Source of the DNA: Corynespora cassiicola
Taxonomy: Eukaryota > Ascomycota > Dothideomycetes > Pleosporales > Corynesporascaceae
Direction of reading: 5' to 3'
Assembly: GCA_022059125.1 (NCBI GenBank)
Contig: JAEUWY010000015.1
Coordinates: 992,001-1,056,000, forward strand
Length of the DNA stretch: 64,000 bases
Made by a program: the position numbers and the translations under genes. The notes beneath the pieces were generated by a model. It searched no databases. It was not told where the DNA came from and saw only the letters and a list, made by a program, of their open reading frames with translations. How positions within the stretch are numbered: the stretch's first letter is position 1; each line of letters begins with the position of its first letter. Positions 1-11,634 of the stretch are shown here, piece after piece.

Positions 1-1155
1 TTTTTATATCTTGGATCTTGTAAGAGCCATTCTCCAGTAGCATCTATTTTTTGAGTCATGGTTTCCTCATACAAGTCCTCCCAGCTTGTTGCATTGATCC
101 ACTTTTTGAGTTCTGTTAAGCGGCACTCTGTTTGAGTATGAGTAACAGTTGGAGGTTTCCGAGAGGGGGAAAGTCTCACCCATGTCTTCTTTTTCCCGCT
201 TCTTCCGATCATGGATCATTTCTGCACTCAAATCTGCGGTTTTTTCAATCTGTTTTTGAAATGCTTCATAATGAGTCATCATTTCGTTAGTCTGGGCTAC
301 GTTCATTTCCAATTCAAAAAGCTCTGTGTGCTTGGTGAATCGTTTGAGAAGCTCTCCGAATCGTAGATCAAATGGCTTCCAAGAAACAGACCAAATAAGC
401 TTAGATTCAACTCGAAGTCCTGTAGTCATCATGCGTTATTCGATTTCTGAATCGATCAATGTTCAAGGGTCTACGTTGGCTCACCTCGTTTTCTGGACAA
501 TAATACAAATGCTTCCTCACAAAATCCGATGACGTCCCTATACAAGAGGGCCAGAACATACATAAGACGTGGATATGTTCTTCGGGAGCTAGTCAGGTCT
601 TTGCCGATTCTTGAGATAAAATCCTCGTAGGCAGGTAGCTTATCCGACATCTCTTGCAGCATGTCACAAATTTTCTCCAGAAACGTGACGTAATTGACAC
701 CAATCTAGGTCAGGATTATTCATTAATGATTCCCTTTTTCTTCACAGGCGAAAAAACAAAAGCCATACCTTGAAGATTAGCCGTACTGCTCCCCATGCAA
801 GGGCGGCAAACTCCGGATGTGACTGGATGAAAATGCTAACGATATCGAAAAACGGTTCGAGCCTGTTCGAAAGGTTGGAAATACTTTCACAGCACCGTGT
901 GAGCCTAGACTTTTTGGTCTTATGGTTATTGCACATATCTTTGATGCTGTCAATCATCGATTTCGAATCAGTGAACCCCTCAACCTCCACCTTCTTGTCC
1001 TCAGATAAACTGCCTCGAAAGTCTTCTAAGGTCTTCTTAAACAACTCTCTCGCTTCATCATACTGATATGTCCCTCTAATTCGAGAGCGTATCTCTTTAA
1101 TATGATCTCCAGTCTTGTCATCCTCAGTAGTTGATTTCGGCATGTCGACCAACAT
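1..1155 (-). CDS. NLR-like (STAND) protein, N-terminal part, runs off the left edge
   Basis: Partial gene reading leftward. Model: exons 1155..769, 704..485, 419..180 and 112..<1; introns are 705-768, 420-484 and 113-179 (64, 65 and 67 bp), all GT..AG and all keeping frame. The first two exons carry the signature of the DUF7708 N-terminal domain of fungal NACHT/ankyrin proteins: the segment HPEFAALAWGAVRLIFK, then a helical stretch ending YRDVIGFCEEAF. Exon 4 reads KKWINATSWEDLYEE followed by ATGEWLL, the linker that normally sits just before a NACHT P-loop, so the NTPase domain should lie left of the window. In this family the sensor/repeat domains follow the NTPase and act in non-self recognition and programmed death; that role is inferred. 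The start is the first ATG; an in-frame ATG at 1143 is an alternative. Without the intron at 113-179 the last exon appears to end in a stop, so the gene looks broken unless spliced. Confidence 0.8.
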
Positions 1156-2767
1156 TCACTAAATATCAGTTTTAAGGGTCACTGTACAGCTTACGTTTGA
1201 CTTAACTGCATTTCAAATGCTGTGTGGGATAAGTTCAACGGTCGTGTAAGCTTAGGGAAAAAGAAGAAATGCTTTCTAAGACTGCTGTTATGCGGGGTCG
1301 CGCGTGTGCAAGTAAGCAAAGAACAGCGTGTCATCATCTTAAAAAGGTGGGGTATGTCAGCTAAGGTGCGTGAGAAGCGAACAGGCCGGAGAAGCGAACA
1401 GGCTACTTTTACCAAGCTTTTTATACTTCTTACCTTGATCTTATTCATGCTTACTATTTGTATATTACTTCGTTTTGGCTTAGTAAAGCCAAATAGAAAT
1501 TACTCTTGCAGCTTTTTAAACAAAAAAAACATTAATTAAAATCAAAAGGTTATCCCTCTAATTACAGGCGAGTCCTCTGAGGAACAACAAAGAATGCTAT
1601 TATATAACTATTGAGAGCACTGCGTAACCACAAGAAGACTCTTTGAATGCTCAGTTACAAGTCTGTATTGGGTTCCCGGGTGCCTTACCATAGGTCTATT
1701 TTTTTTCTGCCTCCAGAACCTGGACCGCATAAGCGATGACAACACCACAGTTTCTAATTCTCTTCCTACTAAATCCGAATCGGCATTCCAGATATATAAC
1801 GGCCATCTCTACGACCTTGCATGGGTCACGCTCTTAGCCATTCAGCGGCCGCTCCTGAGCAAAACGCCCACGCGTCAGACTGATTACTTGTTCTTCTTGA
1901 ATACTTCTGTCACGCTAATTGTGGAATATGATTGGGCAAATAACAATATCGATCACTTGCGCAAATGGATCTTATGCTTCGCTTATGTGCCCTGCACCTT
2001 TTGCGTTTTCCGGTTTTCGTGCTGCAAGAGGTTTACAACGTGCCTCAAGCCGAGAGCAATTAATCGATATGATTAACATGAACAGAGCTTCTTAAAAATG
2101 ATTTGTTAGCATGGCAATCATGTATTATAAAGTAACAGTCGTAGGCCAAATCTTTCTAAGGTCGAAATGTTGGATTTATGTACAATCGGTTAACAGAATC
2201 TGGATTTTGCAAGGTCGTATATGGATCTACTTTACACTATTTTCACATTATGTAAGCTTATCTTTACTCTGATTTACTAGCTTGTTCTAGGTGATAGCGG
2301 CCATAGACTGTCTTGGTAACGTTGCTAGGTGTCAGACCTTGCAATTAAGAATAAACCATGCAGAACACCGATTTTTCTCACCTGGCCAGTTTCTTAGCTC
2401 TAGAAGCGCTATAAAAGATGTCGAAACAGAATATAAAAAAAGGCTAGAAATGCTAAAATTAGGGTTGGGAGTAACATTCTGCTAGTAATACTACATATGA
2501 GCCAATGGTCACCAAGGCAAGGTGGAAGCGGAATACCAAGGAATGGTCAGCTCGTATATTGAGCCACGTGATTCGCCAAACCCACAATCCACCAATAATG
2601 ATGAGTACTGAACGCATGGTTCATAAAATGAGGTGAGAAGCTTATCAGCCCCGGGTGCTTAACTTTTTCCTGGCTTCATATCTTCCCCCTTCATACTTTT
2701 TCTCACAAAATTCCAACCCACATAAGGAATCAAGTACCCTTAAAGGGTACGGAAGACAGTGACAACC
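1156..2767. other. Gene-free, AT-rich spacer
   Basis: No convincing coding sequence on either strand; open frames are under about 105 codons and have no recognisable motif. The 1450-2500 part is AT-rich with many TA steps, compatible with a decayed repeat, but I see no terminal repeats. The 3' end holds the promoter of the monooxygenase gene. Confidence 0.5.
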
Positions 2768-4719
2768 ATGGAGGAGGTTGACTTGGTCATTGTTGGTGCA
2801 GGTAAGCACACTCCTGGACATGGATGAGCACATTACACGCGCAGAGCGTTCAACTCGCTTACCCCCAAAAATCAATGCGATAAGCTCTCGACATGCCAAT
2901 ATTTATGCGCTGTTTATAATATGAAGAATTATGGTGTTAACGCCTCTAAGGATTGTACGGCATCACATGTGCCTCAACATACCACCGCCTACATCCAAAC
3001 ACGCGGATACTTCTGTTGGAATCTGCACCTTCCATTGGGGGGCCTTGGGCTCCTCACCGGATTTTTCCCGGACTTAAGACCAATAACCTTTGGGGCACCC
3101 TCGAAAACCCCGATCTTCCTATGCATCAAGAGCGATTCGGAGTCAAGGAAGGCGAGCATTTGCCTGCCAAGAAAGTGACAGAATATCTGCAGGCATTGAT
3201 TGAAGAAAACGGAATCGGAGATTTCATCAGACTGAATACGAAAGTGGAAGTCATTGAAAAAACTGCATCAGGATGGAAGTTGTGTTGCCATCGAACAGCC
3301 TCCGAGTCGGATACGAAGTCGTATGATATTTCGACGCCAAAACTGATTCTCTCCATCGGTCTTCACAATCAGCCAGTCATGCCTCAATATCTAACATCCC
3401 CAACATTCACATCTCCTATTGTACACTCGGCCCAATTTGCTTCGCACTTTGATACAATCGTAAAACCCGCGTCTCATACTCTGGTAGTTGGTGGAGGGAA
3501 ATCAGCGTGGGACATCGCGTACGCATGCGCAACTCAGCCCGACTCCACTGCTACTATGCTCCTTCGACCCTCCGGTAATGGACCTGTATGGATGTCCCCA
3601 AGTCATGTGACACCTCTTGGGCTCTGGCTTGAGAAGGTCGTGTTCACTCGCTTCTTTGGCTACCTGTCACCATGCCCTTGGGCAGAAACAACAGGCTTCG
3701 AAGGGTGGGTCAGAGGATTCTTACATCATACTTGGCTGGGAAGGAAGATTGTAGGCGCAATTTGGGGGATAATGTCAGAAGATGTCGTGTCGTTAAACAA
3801 GTTGGACGATCATCCGGAGACGAAGAAGCTGAGGCCATGGAGGGATTCCTTTGAATCAGGAAATGCGTTGAGCATTCTAAACTACCCTACGAGCTTCTTT
3901 GATTTGGTAAAAGAAGGGCGTATCAAGATAATGGTGGATGACATCGAAAGACTTGGTGATGGGAAACAGGTCTTTCTACGAACAGGAGGAACACTCAATG
4001 CGGACGCTATTGTCTGTGCAACTGGATGGAAAGCCGGCACTTCACTCACATTCAACCCCAAAACCTTGTCCAAGGATCTCGGTCTTCCAAGCACAGAATT
4101 GCCTGAAAGCGATGAGATTTTGCTCATCAAAGAGAAAGAGTCAGAGCTCTATGCTCACTTCCCCTATCTTCAAACACGCGATTCGACTCGTAGACATCAT
4201 CCTGTTCCGGAACTACGAGGTACACAAAACTCCCAAAACGATGCAGAAAACCAACAACCTTTCCGTCTATATCGTTTTATAGTTCCACCTTCAGATCTTC
4301 CTCGCCGCTCCATTGGATTCGCTGGGGCAGTAGCCTGTCTTGGAACTGCATCTTGCGCATACCTGCAAGCTCTATGGATAACGGCATACCTCGATGGCAC
4401 GCTTCCTGTGCCCTCGGTATCCACACCTGCCGAGGTAGATCAAGTCCGCGACAATGTCTACAGAGATACGCAGTATTGTGTGATGAGGAACGCGATGGGC
4501 TTCGGAAATCAATACCCTGATTTGGTATTTGACTCGCTACCGTATTTTGATGTTTTGATGCGAGACTTGGGGTTTGAAGGGAAGAGAAAAGGTGGTTGGG
4601 GACCTATTAAATGGAGAAGAGAGAGCTTCTGGAGCTATGGGCCAGAAGATTACCGAGGCTTGGTGGATGCATGGGAGCACAAGAGGGCAGTAGGGCAAGA
4701 GGACAAGAAGAATATTTAG
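2768..4719 (+). CDS. FAD/NAD(P)-dependent flavin monooxygenase (FMO-like)
   Basis: Two exons, 2768..2801 and 2951..4719, giving 600 aa. The 149-bp intron splits the first dinucleotide-binding motif: exon 1 encodes MEEVDLVIVGAG and exon 2 continues LYGITCAST, making the FAD-binding GxGxxG Rossmann fold at residues 9-14. This is followed by an acidic end of strand 2 (LLLES) and GGPW. A second nucleotide-binding site, VVGGGKSAWDIA, lies near residue 190, and the C-terminal ATGW motif typical of flavin monooxygenases (IVCATGWKAG) near residue 370. Such enzymes hydroxylate small organic substrates with NADPH and oxygen; the substrate cannot be read from sequence. The length is slightly above the usual 500-550 aa. 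Homologues often sit in secondary-metabolite clusters, but here the only enzyme neighbour is the reductase about 1.1 kb downstream, so cluster membership is speculative. The ATG is firm because it opens directly into the first beta strand. Confidence 0.87.
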
Positions 4720-5833
4720 TATAATGGCTCATCAGGCTTCACGGTCATTTCTTCTCCCCAGAATTTTGGAATTCCCCGAAAACATCAAACTTCAACTGCC
4801 TGCCGCTTTCTTATTTGTTGGATCTTTATCAAGGCTTTGTGGTTACTTGCAGTGGAACCCAAAGTGTCTAAGAGCTGAAGTCTTGAATCAAGTATCAGCC
4901 ATTGTAAAATAGCCTTCAGAGTTTTTGAATACAAGGCACTATTTGGCTTGTGTATAGATATACTCGGCGTTCGTTCTTTAATTCGCGCCTAAACGCATCA
5001 GAGCATCTCCTGTGCGACCCACAATCGTTCATTCTAAACGATTTAGACAGCTACATGAGCTTCAGAGCAAGCTTTTTGAGTCAACATGCTCAGATGATCC
5101 GACTTTTCTAACATATCTGGACTGTAGCTTGAATTATAATTCGTCGCCAAGGGCTAAGGTGATAACGAATGGTTGGGGTCATAACGAGCAACACTTGGTT
5201 GCCAAACCCCGCTTACTAAACCCCGCTTACTAAACTCCGCAGGCCAAACTCCGTAGGCCAAACTCCGCAAGCTAAGACCCACAAGCTAAGACCCACAAGC
5301 TCGGTCACCCTTTGTGTGGATACGGACAAGATGGGTTCCGACCAGAAAAAAATGAATTTGTAATATGGACAGCACACTACCACGTATTCGGCCCTTTAAT
5401 CAATGTGAACAAAGGGCAACAGAACTTCGATACACCGGCTCATTGGGGTTCTTTATGTAGGCTAGAGTAGCTGAGAGTTATCTAGCATAAATAATTTTTT
5501 GTAGTACGAAATATCTCTTAACAGTCACTATCAGTGTCTTTCCTGTCGCCGTTTTCATTGGTTTTCAAGATGACGATTAGCGCGAGAGCTTTCAATCTCC
5601 GGCATGCCATGTCAGAACGCAGATCAAGTCAAATAGAATGATATCAAACTTGGTCTAGCGGAAATGTATAACCAGCCAAGACATTACAAGGAAAATCGAT
5701 TCGGACCAATATATCGGGCGTGGTACTTCTATTAAAGAGTGTTGTCGTCACATCGATACCCCCTAAAACCTCGTCACTCAACCCTCACATCTCAGATCCT
5801 AACTAGTTACCAGGCTTCTTCTATACATTCAAT
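4720..5833. other. Spacer with minisatellite, upstream of the reductase gene
   Basis: No coding evidence. It contains the 14-bp tandem repeat at 5204-5301 and the reductase promoter. Confidence 0.55.
5204..5301. repeat. 14-bp minisatellite, seven perfectly phased units
   Basis: Seven consecutive 14-bp units with no indels: AAACCCCGCTTACT twice, AAACTCCGCAGGCC, AAACTCCGTAGGCC, AAACTCCGCAAGCT, then AAGACCCACAAGCT twice. The units change stepwise from left to right, as expected for local duplication with point divergence. Confidence 0.9.
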
Positions 5834-6706
5834 ATGTCAAACAAGGTTCTAATCACTGGTGGTAACCGCGGCATTGGTAAAGCCCTGGTTGCGGCCTTTC
5901 TCTCTACACCTAGCACGACGGTTATTGCCACTGTACGCGATCTTTCAGCGCAGTCAAGTCTGGATGCGCTCCCAAAAGCCGCCGGATCCAACGTTATCGT
6001 TCTCAAGGCTGATGTAAAATACATCGACTCCATCAACGAGGCTATTAAAGAGCTGTCCCAGAAGCACGGCATCGACGCCTTGGATGTTGTGATCGCAAAC
6101 GCAGGTCTCCCATCCTTTGGCACCAAGCTTACCGAAGAGAAAATCTCCAACCTCCGGGAGTATATAGAGGTGAATTCGATAGGTCAGGTTGAGCTGTACA
6201 GGGCGTTACTACCGCTACTCCGGGCGTCCAAGTCAGGTGCTCCACCTAAATACATGTACATGTCGAGTGCGGGAGGAAGCCTTGCTTATATGCAGACTTC
6301 GCTCCCATTTGCTGGGTATGGGGCGAGTAAAGCGCTGTCGAACTTCTACTTCAAGTGGTTTGCGGTCGAGAATCCGGACGTCATAACTTGGACGCAGCAC
6401 CCTGGGTAAGTCTCAGTGTTTCCTTGTAATGCAAAAAATCTGACTCGGCCGTGCAGAGTCGTCGTCGATGAGAAATTGGATGAAGCGGCGGCACTGAAGG
6501 ATCTGATAGGAGTTGATATTACAAAATTGGAAACATTGAGTCTAGTGGACTGTGCTAGCAAACTTAAGAAATTGGTATGTACAAGCGTAGATGGATGAAA
6601 AAAAGTGCACAGGAAGACTAACTTGCACAAACAGATTGACGAAGCGACGCCAGAGAATAGGGCAGGGAAGTTTCTGGGCCCTGATGGAGAAGAAATCCCG
6701 TGGTAA
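5834..6706 (+). CDS. Short-chain dehydrogenase/reductase (C-factor / ketoreductase-like)
   Basis: Three exons, 5834..6405, 6457..6574 and 6635..6706 (introns 51 and 60 bp), giving 253 aa. The classical SDR pattern is present: the NAD(P)-binding TGGNRGIG at residues 8-15, an NAG-type motif (VIANAG) near residue 88, a catalytic serine in MSSAGG near 140 and the YGASK Tyr/Lys pair near 160, followed by HPG. The second and third exons restore the C-terminal helix and end in GPDGEEIPW, a common ending in fungal members related to norsolorinic acid ketoreductase. It should reduce a ketone or aldehyde with NADPH in the cytosol; the substrate is unknown. Reading without the first intron stops the protein just after HPG. 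It converges with the F-box-like gene only 61 bp downstream. Confidence 0.88.
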
Positions 6707-6767
6707 AAATATGTATCAGGCTTGCAAGGCAGTACCAGATCTCAAAGAATTATCTTCATCTTTATAA

Positions 6768-8057
6768 CTACGACTCCGCTCCCACGAACTCCCAGTTTTC
6801 ATCTTCGCTCTCCCCTTCAAGGCCAGTCGGGCTGAGCTTGGCGAGGACCCAGTCGTCTTCTGGGCTTCGAGGCTCCTCTTTGATCACCATGCGAACCTCA
6901 TTACCGTGTCCCACCGCATCGGCATATCCAGGTTTCATTTTGTCTCTTCGTCTCCTAGTCTGAGCGGAATTTTCTACGCCCGGCTGCTCATAGTCAATTT
7001 CCTGACATTCAACCACCTCTGGCCCTCTCGTTTCAATGGCCACATCTTTGATGGATTCCCCAGAGCTGAAACTTCTGCTCATGCGTCCTATTCTTCTGTC
7101 CGTTCTGACCGGTGCTCTTGCTGAACCTTCACTGCTAGACCGCTCACTCGAATCACTTTGCCCATCCATATCGTGGCGGTTTGAAATTTCGAGACCTCCC
7201 ATTTGCCTCAGGAGCGCATCCGCATGTTCAAATTCCACCACACTCCCACTCTTCCAATCCCTTTCCACCCTCACCCTCATCCCTCTCGTCCCACAAAGCC
7301 GCGCAAACTCCAACACAGGCCGCTGCACCGCATCCGCCATACACACATTCAGCACCTTCATCCCGGGCAGCCGATCCACGACATACTCGCCCAGCTCCCT
7401 ATACGCCCTCACAGCGCCCGAAAGATCGCAATCCTCCTCATACTTTTGGCAAATGACGGTCAACGCCCCCACACTCTGCCTCGCCACCCTCGACAACCTC
7501 TGCAGCCACACGCGCGTGGCATACGCCTGATACCTGCCCCGCGGACACGGCCCCGTCAAGAGCAGAAACGACCGCCCGCGATACAGGTACGGCAGCACCT
7601 CGTCGCACACCGCCTTGCACGTCCGCGCGACCTGCAGCCCGGGCCTCTGCGCCCGCTTCTCGGCGGCCTCGGCCGGGCGCAAAAAGTTGAAGGGCCCCGC
7701 GGGGCGCACGAGCATCCAGAGCGGCTCCTCAGCCGTGCTGTCGTCGCCGCCGCCTGTGAAGCGGATCTCCGGGGGCTGGCACTCGAAGCGCGAGTAAATG
7801 TGCGTCTTCTTCCATTTCTTGGTTGAGGTTGAGGAGCGGCGCCAGCGGCGGGGGCACTTGCATCGGTCGATTTGGGTGGGGCCGGCGAAGGTGGAGTTGG
7901 ATGGGTTGTCCAGCCAGGGCCAGGCGAGGGAGTAGTTGATGGTGGTGGTAGCTGGGTGTGGCGGGGCGGGATACAGATACTCGTAGATGCGGTGGCGGAT
8001 GGGCGCGGGGAGGGCGAGGAAGGGGGATGAGGCTGCTAGGGGATCCGGGAGGGCCAT
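6768..8057 (-). CDS. F-box-like fungal protein of unknown function
   Basis: Single-exon gene, 429 aa. The N-terminus has the fungal F-box-like signature (FLALPAPIRHRIYEYLYP, residues 13-30). About 130 residues later comes ARTCKAVCDEVLPYLYRGRSF, the second conserved element of this very large ascomycete family. The C-terminal third is low-complexity, charged and probably disordered. F-box proteins link substrates to SCF ubiquitin ligases, but most proteins of this subfamily are uncharacterised and binding to Skp1 is not shown by sequence. GC content is higher inside the gene than in its flanks. It shares its 3' side with the reductase gene. Confidence 0.78.
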   Translation of the reverse strand: MALPDPLAASSPFLALPAPIRHRIYEYLYPAPPHPATTTINYSLAWPWLDNPSNSTFAGPTQIDRCKCPRRWRRSSTSTKKWKKTHIYSRFECQPPEIRFTGGGDDSTAEEPLWMLVRPAGPFNFLRPAEAAEKRAQRPGLQVARTCKAVCDEVLPYLYRGRSFLLLTGPCPRGRYQAYATRVWLQRLSRVARQSVGALTVICQKYEEDCDLSGAVRAYRELGEYVVDRLPGMKVLNVCMADAVQRPVLEFARLCGTRGMRVRVERDWKSGSVVEFEHADALLRQMGGLEISNRHDMDGQSDSSERSSSEGSARAPVRTDRRIGRMSRSFSSGESIKDVAIETRGPEVVECQEIDYEQPGVENSAQTRRRRDKMKPGYADAVGHGNEVRMVIKEEPRSPEDDWVLAKLSPTGLEGESEDENWEFVGAES

Positions 8058-10152
8058 CCGCGTATGTATGCTTTTGGGTTCAGAGGGTTGATGCTAGGAT
8101 TACACGGTCGAGTTTTCGACGATGCTGAGCACGGCTGTGCGGGGTACGTGATGTGATATAGAGGGACTGCCAATATGTGAAGCCGCGGGTGAAGCAGGCT
8201 TGGTTTGAGACGTGCAGTAGGAGGACTGCGCTCGCATTCGCAGACACCAGAAGGATGCTAATTATACAGGCTGTTGCATACCGCCTTTTCGAAGGCAGTC
8301 ATCTAAATAGTAGTGGGCTTTCCGAACGTGGAGCGGAGTTTCGCTGCTGGGCTAAATATAACAGAGAGCCCGGCCGAGGTGGGTGAGATGACAGCGCGCA
8401 GCTGCGTGAGGTGGCAGGTTGAATGGTCAGCCACAGACTGTGGCGGTGCGCTTGCATCATAAAGGCTGTGATCGGCGCCAACTATGGTCGCCATCCTGAT
8501 AAAGAGCTCTTGGAGAGGCAAATCTTGCTGCCTTGTTTCTCTCGTGCTCGCTTCACATGTCCGTGGGTTGGAGCGAACTGTTTCGAGCCAACAAAGGGAA
8601 AATCAGCCGACGTTACAAAGCTTATCCCAAGCCTTCTGACCCCACCCGTTTCATTCCAGCATCAAAGCAGCTTCGACGATGTTTACTGGAACTGCATGTT
8701 CTTCTTTCGCTTCGTATAGATGCATCACCTTTCGTTCTCGTTGCTAGAGCGTTCGTATTGACAGGCGGGTACGCCCTAGGCATCCAGCACGTTAGAATGC
8801 TCTAGCTTGTCACCGAGTTGTCTGCCCCAAAGCCGCAGTTCTATCTACAGATTCCGCTAGCCAAATGTAGCGGCCCATTTATTGCCAGATATGTGCGACT
8901 ATGCAACTTCGTGGTCCATGCGGTTGCCTTGCGCCAAATTTGCTCAGCTTGACAAGCAGGGCGCAAATGGTAACTTTGGCATGAGTTTAGGGATGGAGAG
9001 CACTTGATCGCGGATTTCACCAGTGTTGCAGTCACCAGTCACTGTGGAGCAGAAACCATGTCGCAACATTGCTCAATGCAATCGACCCGTACTAATTTAT
9101 TGCCCCGACTTTCATCGCCAATTTCATAAAGTTGTGCAAGAGCGGATCAAGAAATGCCAGCACAGCCCGATCCTGGCAGTTGCTCCGGATAGTTTTCAAT
9201 TAACGTATCACGAACTGAGGGTTTTGGATATCAAACCTATACTATATTCCTGGAATTCTGCTACACTGAACAGCCAGGTGCTCAAATATAACATCGTAAC
9301 GTACTGTTTCAACATTGTTCGCCGAGGAATAGTGTGTGTACTATGTGCCAGCATGGGGGGTATTCACTTTTGGAGGGGTGACACTGGAATTCGATACGAT
9401 GAGTCTTCTGACCGAGACGATACTGTTGCCATACTGTTTGGGACGTAGGAAACAATCTCTTCTTCGAACACTGGACGAGAAGACGAGGCAGATCAAGAAG
9501 ATAGTCCATATCTTTGACTTGAGTCCACCACATAATGTGGGAGGTCTTGAGTGACGAGAGGTTCTAACTCCCACGCGACAAGATGTTGAGTAGTGACTGA
9601 ATCTCCATTAACGGACAAACATCTCTGCGGGATGTCGACCCCCGGCGCATACCCTCAAGATATCTGGTCTCGGGCCGTACCATCTTTGTCGCCAAAGTAA
9701 ACATAGATGAGGATACGTAGGACTAATCACTAACTAAATATAGCTTCAAAGTACAAAAGAACCGAGGTATCCGACTGTCTCCAGACCAAAACACTGCATG
9801 TCATCCGCCCCAAATCACTCGATCCCCACACCCCGAAAATAGAAATACGATTGCTGTCCGCTTCGAAACGGTGTTCGTGGCGATGACTGACCACTGGGGT
9901 GTGTGAGACGAAGAGTTCCACGACATCTGGCGTCGAAACGCAATAGGCCAAGGCGAGCACCAGATCGACGGGCGTTCTAAATGCATCACCGCCACTCTGC
10001 AAGTATGCGGAAAGCGAGCGAGCGATATCGCCAACATGGCACATTGAAAGATGCCTAAGCCAGGCCAATACCCCCAACACACCGTGGACCCAACGAATCG
10101 ACCAACCCACACCCACCACGACCACAGCAACAGCACCTCCACAACCCCCTCC
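8058..10152. other. 2.1-kb spacer without a supported gene
   Basis: Open frames here are short and overlap in several frames, for example 9023-9448 (+) and 9730-10125 (-). The latter lies downstream of the HNH gene on the same strand and has no motif. No tRNA or terminal repeats were recognised. Confidence 0.45.
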
Positions 10153-11045
10153 CTACCGACTCTTCCACCTAACCCCCCCAACCCACCTCACCCACCCCTC
10201 CACCTCCCCCCTCCTCTCCCCCCCCTCCCCTCCCCTCTTGATAAGCTCCACACTCCAAAACCTCCTCGCCAACTCCTCATTCCCGGCCAGGCGATGCACA
10301 AAGCTATGGCACGCCCTGCACAGCCACGCGACCGCATTCAGCATCTCGTCCGGGTGCCATGCGCGCTTCCGCACGCGCTCGTGGACGGACTTGGGGATCA
10401 GGTGGTGGTAGGTGAGCGGGATCCAGTCGCGGGCGCAAAGCTCGCAGGCGGGGGTGCGCGTCGTGGTCCAGACGGGGGGTGCCGAGGTGGTGGCGGTTAT
10501 GTAGGAGGTGTAGAGGGGGGTGAGGAGGTGGATGAGGTCGAGCATGTCTGGATTGGGGGGGAGGAGGGAGTAAGAGGTCAAGGAGTCGAGGGCGGTTGGG
10601 GGGAGGGTGTTGAGGAGGTGGGTGGTTGTGGAGGGGGGGAGGGGGGAGGAGTAGCGGGATTGGAGGGTGGGGGAGGATTTGAATTTCGTGTGGGTGAGGG
10701 TGCGGAGGTCAGGGGGGAGGCTGGGGAAGATGAGGGAGCTGAGGTACTGGAAAGGGGGAATTTGTTAGATGGGGTTTGGTGGTGTGGATGGGGAGGTGGT
10801 GGTGGGCGTACTTCGATGAATTCTCCGAGCTCTTCGGCGTCGGTTGAGTTGATGGGCATCTCTTGCTCGGTAGGCTCTACCGTTGCGGTCGTCCTTGATA
10901 CTATCTCTTTGCCCTTCCTCCTCTTGACGCGCTTCTTCCTCGGTGCTTCGGCAGGCATGGCCAATGCCTTGAGGACCGGCTCACTCAGGCATTCTCTAAA
11001 CGTCTCGTAGTTGGATTTCTCTTCCTCTGGAATGGGTTCAGCCAT
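10153..11045 (-). CDS. HNH-type zinc protein (putative nuclease fold)
   Basis: Two exons, 11045..10812 and 10746..10153, intron 65 bp with phase 0 junctions, 275 aa. The N-terminus has a lysine/arginine cluster (RKKRVKRRKGK, about residues 36-46) that could be a nuclear signal. The C-terminal half contains CELCARDWIPLTYHHLIPKS and then WLCRACHSFVHRL: two CxxC pairs around a paired histidine, the layout of an HNH/treble-clef nuclease fold. This is a recognised family of single-copy fungal proteins with no settled function; nuclease activity is inferred from the fold only. The coding strand is extremely C-rich in the middle (Ser/Pro/Leu/Thr codons) and G-rich at the 3' end. An antisense 319-codon frame is a by-product of that bias. 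Confidence 0.8.
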
Positions 11046-11634
11046 GGCTTCTTCGCGTCGGACTAGCTGTCAGTGTGCCGTCTGTTCTGTGTCGAGACAT
11101 GGTGAGGGTGGCGCGCGGGTTTATATGTGGCTGGTGACGACGATGATGGCATGAAGTCGGCCATGGCGGGGGCGGGGCACGCGAGGGCGTGGCAAGTACG
11201 AGAAAAGGGCTGAGGCCGCCCAAGTGCTCAATACGAGCCCAAGTATACGTTCCTCGAAGTTTCTCGATGCGCAGGCAGGCGAATCCATTGGTCTGGCTGT
11301 TTTTCGACTCATCGCATCACACTCAAAAAATCACCGGCAGGGCGCACTCAGCTGCAGCCGCAGTTAGTTGCAGGCAGCTGAAGAGTGAGAAAGAAACTGT
11401 ATCCTTTGACTCTTCTATCCTTGGAGCATGGGCAAGCAATGCCACTGGGACTCCATCCGTCCGTCGTAAGATCATAGCATTCGTCTGTGCCGCACCAAAA
11501 GGCCACCCGCAAGCCATGCAAAAAGCAAGCGCTACTATATGCATACAACTGCGAGATCTCTTCTGTGCACGAACCTGCTGGAGCAGGTGGTTTCGTCCAT
11601 TTCTGCAAACGGGTCCAGAGGACGGAGAAGCAGT
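11046..11634. promoter_or_regulatory. Promoter of the HNH gene and 3' region of the PDAP1-like gene
   Basis: 589 bp between two minus-strand genes. No coding potential beyond random frames and no specific site identified. Confidence 0.4.

Noticed and set aside
9730..10125. 131-codon - frame downstream of the HNH gene
   Set aside because: No family resemblance; the HNH protein ends naturally at 10153, so no extra exon is needed.
10051..11010. 319-codon + frame, Pro- then Gly-rich
   Set aside because: Mirror of the skewed HNH gene; composition only.
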